This document shows positions 60,731-64,000 of a DNA stretch of 64,000 nucleotides, piece by piece. Under the pieces are notes generated by a model. It worked only from the letters and a program-made list of their open reading frames with translations. It was not told the DNA's origin and searched no databases. Where the stretch lies: NCBI RefSeq assembly GCF_003987275.1, contig NZ_PIQF01000003.1, forward strand, positions 109,315 to 173,314, written 5' to 3'. Source of the stretch: Idiomarina seosinensis. Its GTDB lineage: Bacteria > Pseudomonadota > Gammaproteobacteria > Enterobacterales > Alteromonadaceae. Each line of letters opens with the position of its first letter. Positions within the stretch are counted from its first letter, which is position 1. The translations under genes were made by a program, and so were the position numbers.

Positions 60731-61628
60731 AAGAGTCGCTGCTAAAAGCCCGAATTAAGTCGTCGTACAACTCACCGACTTGAGCCGAGATGAGCATAAA
60801 ATCTGCGTCGAGCTTCTGGTCAGGAGTCGGGTCGACTAAGTCGTCTTGTTGTTCCATCAACATGTCTGTTGCTTTAACGCGCTTTAACGCCAGGTCAGTT
60901 TCCAACACAAACTCAATTTGTTCTTGCCAAATTAATCCTAACCGGGTGACCTGCTTGCCGCCATCCACGTGGGCTTGAATATCGTCGCGGGTAAGGTCTT
61001 CATTTTTACAACGTAAAATGCCACCGTCCTGTTGTGGTGAGCGCAGCTCTGCCTCATCACCGAGCTCAAAGGCACCGGGTAACGAATTGCCAATTAACCA
61101 GTCGGTCATAAAGACCTCAGCCGCTTCTGCGGTGCCAACCGGTTGTACCGGTAATGAACCTAATGTAGAACGTAACAACCCTAAAAAGTCCTCTGCTTTA
61201 TTAGATGCCGATTCATTAACCACAATTAACTGCCGCTTTAAGTCGAGATAACCCCAGCTTAAACGAAAGCGACTGAATGCCTGAGGCAATAATTGATGGA
61301 CTAAATCTTCTTTCAGCGTTTGTTTTTCTTTGCGGTTAACCGGACGGCCTTCAGCATCCTGGATTTGCCGTACCTTTTCATCCAGTTCGGCATTTATAAC
61401 TGCAGCAGGCAGTACTTTTTCTTCGCGGCGGGCACAGATCAGGTAGCATTCGTTTAAGCGATGGCTAAGTACCTCGCTGTCTGCCCCAAAAGGAGAGTAC
61501 CAGCCAAAGGTTGATTGCTCCTGTCGACCACAGGCGCGAAATAAATGTTCATTTAATTTGGCTTCAAAGTCTTCAGGCAAAGTAAATTCATCGCTAAAGC
61601 GATAGAAGCGCAGGTTTCTAAACCACAT
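60723..61628 (-). CDS. rdgC: Recombination-associated protein RdgC
   Basis: This 301-residue ring-forming DNA-binding protein wraps double-stranded DNA and limits RecA activity. The N-terminus MWFRNLRFYRFSD, FGWYSPFG near residue 42, and QVGELYDDLIRAF at the C-terminus are the family hallmarks; E. coli RdgC is 303. It lies 30 bases downstream of the sensor kinase gene on the same strand. Confidence 0.96.
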   Translation of the reverse strand: MWFRNLRFYRFSDEFTLPEDFEAKLNEHLFRACGRQEQSTFGWYSPFGADSEVLSHRLNECYLICARREEKVLPAAVINAELDEKVRQIQDAEGRPVNRKEKQTLKEDLVHQLLPQAFSRFRLSWGYLDLKRQLIVVNESASNKAEDFLGLLRSTLGSLPVQPVGTAEAAEVFMTDWLIGNSLPGAFELGDEAELRSPQQDGGILRCKNEDLTRDDIQAHVDGGKQVTRLGLIWQEQIEFVLETDLALKRVKATDMLMEQQDDLVDPTPDQKLDADFMLISAQVGELYDDLIRAFSSDSSN

Positions 61629-61658
61629 AATTAGGGGTCTCTCTTGTTATTCGGAATA

Positions 61659-63404
61659 CTAGGTTAGGATAATAACCGGGAATGAAAACTCGTAGGTTAA
61701 ACCTTCTCCGGGTTCACTGCGAGCGTCAATGTCGCCTTGTAATGTCTGAGTGACGAGGTTTCGTACAATATGGGTACCTAAACCGCTACCGCCCTCATCT
61801 CGTTTGGTGGTGAAGAAGGGGTCGAATAAGCGATCTAACTGTTGCTGGCTGATGCCAACGCCATCGTCGCGGTAAGTGATATGTAGCCGGTCCGACTCGC
61901 CATCGTGACTGACTGATACTCTAATCCACATATTACCAGCAGTTATGCCCTCGAAACCGTGCAATAAAGAATTAAGTATCAGATTCGTAAAAATTTGTGA
62001 AATAGCACCGGCCGGACAGCGAATATAAAGATCCTGTGGGCAGTCAACATGAACCTGGTGCTGCGTCTTTTTAAGTTGCGGTTGAAGCGATTGAACCAGA
62101 TCTTCAATGTAACGCTTGAGATTAATATCGCGGATCGCATCAGAGGCCTGATCGACAGCAACCTGCTTAAAGCTACTAATTAATTCCGAAGCGCGTTGCA
62201 GATTACTGTCTAATAATGTCAGGCTTTCTCGGCCTTCGCTGATGAATTTTTTGAGTTGTGCCTGCGTCAGCTGTTTATTCTCTAGCGCGTTATCCAGCTC
62301 ATCAAGCTTTTCGATAAGAAAAGAACTGGCAGTAACACTAATGCCGATCGGTGTATTAACGTCATGAGTAATACCCGCAACCAATCCCCCTAACGAAGCC
62401 ATTTTCTCCGACTCAACCAGTTGCTGTTGAGTTTCTTTCAGGTGCTGCAGCGATGCCTCTAAGCGCTGATTGGATTGCCGCAGAGTGCTTTCCATAGTAC
62501 GGCGCTGACTTATTTCACGCTCCAGTTTCTCCTGTCTTAACTCCAGTTCGTTCTTGCGCTGCTCGAGATCCAGCATGACCTGACTTAAGCGTGATGTTTT
62601 ACGGGCTACTTCCTGTTCAAGGATGGCGTTTTGTTCATCCAGCTGGCGGTTAGCCAGTTTCAACTTGTGTTGGGTACGTTGCAGGTCGTCTTGATATTCT
62701 TCGATGTTATCAATGAGCTGATTGTACGCCTGCTCAATGAGTACCAGCTCGTTATTGTGCTGATCATGCAGGCGTACCCGCGAAGCGTCTAAATTATCCA
62801 GTCGGAAACTGCGAATCTGACGTGTTAAATCGTTAAGTGGCCGATTAAGCATGCGACTAAACGCCAGAGAAAACAGAATCAGTAAAAAGGTGCTTTTTAT
62901 GAAGGCGTTACCGACAATAAAGGCCAGGCTCAGTTTGATCCGGTCGATCGCTATATCCCGGGTCGAAAATAACGTCACATCGCCAACGCGGGTCGAATGC
63001 CCTGAAAATTCGAAAATCAGTGTGTCAAAGTAGCCAAATATACCATTCTGCTCGGGCAGCATATAACCATCGGCGGCTTGTTCAGGCAGGTCTTCTACCG
63101 ACAGTGTTTCGCCTAACTGCACGACAATGTTACCGCTGTCGTCGCGAATTAATACACCGGCGATAGCGGGAATACTGATTAAGCCATCGGCAATAGTATC
63201 TATCTGTGGATTATTGAACTCCCACAGCGAACGAGTTAATGACCCGCTAAAAGTACTTTGTTGGTTTTGTAGCTCGGAGATGAGCGCGCGCTTGGTGTCG
63301 AAATATTCAGCGCCTATCTGGATCGCGGTCACCATTAACGTCAACAAAAAGTAGACGGAAAGCACGCGGGTTAACAGCGATGTGGAAATACTTTTATTGG
63401 CCAT
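61659..63404 (-). CDS. Membrane sensor histidine kinase
   Basis: This 581-residue kinase has two helices (about 10-30 and 150-175) around a periplasmic sensor with SLWEFNNPQIDTIADGLISIP, possibly CHASE5-like. A HAMP-like segment (about 180-230) and a long coiled-coil (230-340) follow. The H-box is GITHDVNTPIG near residue 350, and the ATPase has FTNLILNSLLHGF, DDGVGI and GGSGLGTHIV. No receiver or response regulator lies nearby, so its partner is elsewhere. It diverges from the Pho-box-controlled DUF3450 gene. Confidence 0.88.
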   Translation of the reverse strand: MANKSISTSLLTRVLSVYFLLTLMVTAIQIGAEYFDTKRALISELQNQQSTFSGSLTRSLWEFNNPQIDTIADGLISIPAIAGVLIRDDSGNIVVQLGETLSVEDLPEQAADGYMLPEQNGIFGYFDTLIFEFSGHSTRVGDVTLFSTRDIAIDRIKLSLAFIVGNAFIKSTFLLILFSLAFSRMLNRPLNDLTRQIRSFRLDNLDASRVRLHDQHNNELVLIEQAYNQLIDNIEEYQDDLQRTQHKLKLANRQLDEQNAILEQEVARKTSRLSQVMLDLEQRKNELELRQEKLEREISQRRTMESTLRQSNQRLEASLQHLKETQQQLVESEKMASLGGLVAGITHDVNTPIGISVTASSFLIEKLDELDNALENKQLTQAQLKKFISEGRESLTLLDSNLQRASELISSFKQVAVDQASDAIRDINLKRYIEDLVQSLQPQLKKTQHQVHVDCPQDLYIRCPAGAISQIFTNLILNSLLHGFEGITAGNMWIRVSVSHDGESDRLHITYRDDGVGISQQQLDRLFDPFFTTKRDEGGSGLGTHIVRNLVTQTLQGDIDARSEPGEGLTYEFSFPVIILT

Positions 63405-63488
63405 AAGTGCGCAGTAATTGCCAGCTAAGGTGCGTTAAAACGATAGCTCTAAGCTAATTCATTCTGTGTCACAACGCAATAATAACCC

Positions 63489-63544
63489 GTGTCACAAAGC
63501 TGACATAAAGCCGTCATTAAGCTGTCATGAAAAATCACTAAAGT
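63489..63544 (+). promoter_or_regulatory. PhoB box (four units) with -10, upstream of the DUF3450 gene
   Basis: Four 7-mers spaced exactly 11 bases apart resemble the PhoB unit CTGTCAT: GTGTCAC (63489-63495), CTGACAT (63500-63506), CCGTCAT (63511-63517) and CTGTCAT (63522-63528). The linkers are AAAG, AAAG and TAAG. TAAAGT (63539-63544) follows 10 bases after the last unit, the spacing of PhoB-activated promoters, where the box replaces the -35. Confidence 0.85.
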
Positions 63545-63552
63545 TGCAGCAT

Positions 63553-63565
63553 CTCTAATTTAGAG
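63553..63565. repeat. Short inverted repeat in the DUF3450 leader
   Basis: CTCTAA-T-TTAGAG is a perfect 6-bp inverted repeat between the predicted transcription start and the gene. It may be a small operator or RNA structure. Confidence 0.35.
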
Positions 63566-63602
63566 GACGTTAATTGTCCCTCCCAGACCAGAAGGTTACG
63601 TC

Positions 63603-64000
63603 ATGAGGTTGTTAGCAACAGGTACCGCATTAGCACTAGCGTCGTGTTTATCATGGCCGGCTCAGGCACAAGATAAAAGCCTGGATCCGGTTGTCGAAAA
63701 CGCGGCTGAGATTAACCAATCGGCTCGCCAGTCGCAACTCACTATTGATTCTATTTCTGAATCAATGCAACAGCGATTGCAGCAATACAAACAAATTACG
63801 AAAGAGATCGACGGGCTGCAAGTCTACACACAGCAACTGCAGCAGCAAGTCGCGAATCAACAACAGGAAATGACCGATCTTAATGATTCTATCGATCAGG
63901 TTAGCTTTGTTGAGCGACAGGTTACGCCGCTAATGATGCGTATGATCGACTCGCTGGATACCTTTACTGAGCTCGATGTTCCGTTTTTACAGCAAGAGCG
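63603..64000 (+). CDS. DUF3450 protein of a probable TonB/ExbB system, 3'-truncated by the window
   Basis: The first 132 codons are open to the window end. A signal peptide (MRLLATGTALALAS, cleaved near AQAQ) leads into a long coiled-coil (about 40-100) rich in Gln. The segment VERQVTPLMMRMIDSLDTF and DVPFLQQER match the DUF3450 family. In relatives, DUF3450 is first in an operon with ExbB, ExbD and TonB genes that energise outer-membrane receptors. Those would lie beyond base 64000. It has a PhoB box in front, so it is probably induced by low phosphate. Confidence 0.85.
   Translation, partial: MRLLATGTALALASCLSWPAQAQDKSLDPVVENAAEINQSARQSQLTIDSISESMQQRLQQYKQITKEIDGLQVYTQQLQQQVANQQQEMTDLNDSIDQVSFVERQVTPLMMRMIDSLDTFTELDVPFLQQE

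Noticed and set aside
1-64000. tRNA, rRNA, CRISPR arrays, insertion sequences, prophage or integrase genes
   Set aside because: I looked for these by eye on both strands and found none; no transposase, integrase or repeat array is evident.

Overview
The window is a dense stretch of chromosome from a marine-type gammaproteobacterium. It most resembles the Alteromonadales, and Idiomarina or a close relative is my best guess. This rests on the overall gene set: Na+-type PomAB motor genes, a TIGR03546/TIGR03545 pair, SrmB, RdgC, a CrbS/CrbR-like pair, yajC-secDF and an E22 MetX-like esterase. I cannot prove the genus without a search. I see no rRNA, tRNA, insertion sequence, prophage or CRISPR array. 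The longest stretch without a large gene (6493-6910) holds a promoter region and one plausible 46-codon gene.

Layout. 1-3915: the end of cydB followed by cydD and cydC (bd oxidase and its assembly exporter), with a terminator-like hairpin inside the first codons of cydD. 3973-12982: a sulfur/thiol island. It holds a DUF442-sulfide:quinone oxidoreductase fusion, a persulfide-dioxygenase-like MBL protein, a 1-Cys peroxiredoxin, a TauE/SafE exporter, a YghU glutathione transferase, a ChaC-like glutathione cyclotransferase and an ArsR repressor with the two cysteines expected of persulfide sensors. A small kynureninase/formamidase/Mpo1-like operon is embedded in it. 13041-16939: two overlapping c-di-GMP genes, one apparently active and one degenerate. 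17049-23151: AI-2E-family permease, cfa, the amtB-glnK nitrogen operon with a sigma-54 promoter and an NtrC site, a cysteine synthase-like enzyme and an exported GlpQ-like phosphodiesterase.

23126-27385: an unusual RimK-like ATP-grasp ligase with a GNAT partner, then the TIGR03546/TIGR03545 membrane pair. 27396-33959: a GntP permease, acyl-CoA ligase and exported MetX-like esterase operon, divergent from a TonB-dependent receptor across a perfect 14-bp palindrome. 34076-38664: a CrbR-like response regulator converging on a CrbS-like transporter/kinase hybrid, plus a TRIC-family channel. 38822-40342: a sigma-54-activator-like protein that has lost its GAFTGA loop. 40475-49121: housekeeping genes on the + strand (yajC, secD, secF, yaaA, DUF3014, acyltransferase, GNAT-like, ribH, nusB, thiL, pgpA).

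49107-52094: the isoprenoid operon xseB-ispA-dxs on the - strand. 52289-53994: pomAB behind a sigma-28 promoter. 54096-57162: thiI, a VanZ-family gene and srmB. 57185-61628: a universal stress protein, an M49-like zinc peptidase lipoprotein, an HDOD protein and rdgC. 61659-64000: an orphan sensor kinase, divergent from a DUF3450 gene that is cut by the window end and sits behind a four-unit PhoB box. The most notable items are the Pho-box-controlled DUF3450 gene, the SqrR/BigR-like sensor with its sulfide genes, the RimK-like/GNAT pair and the GAFTGA-less regulator.
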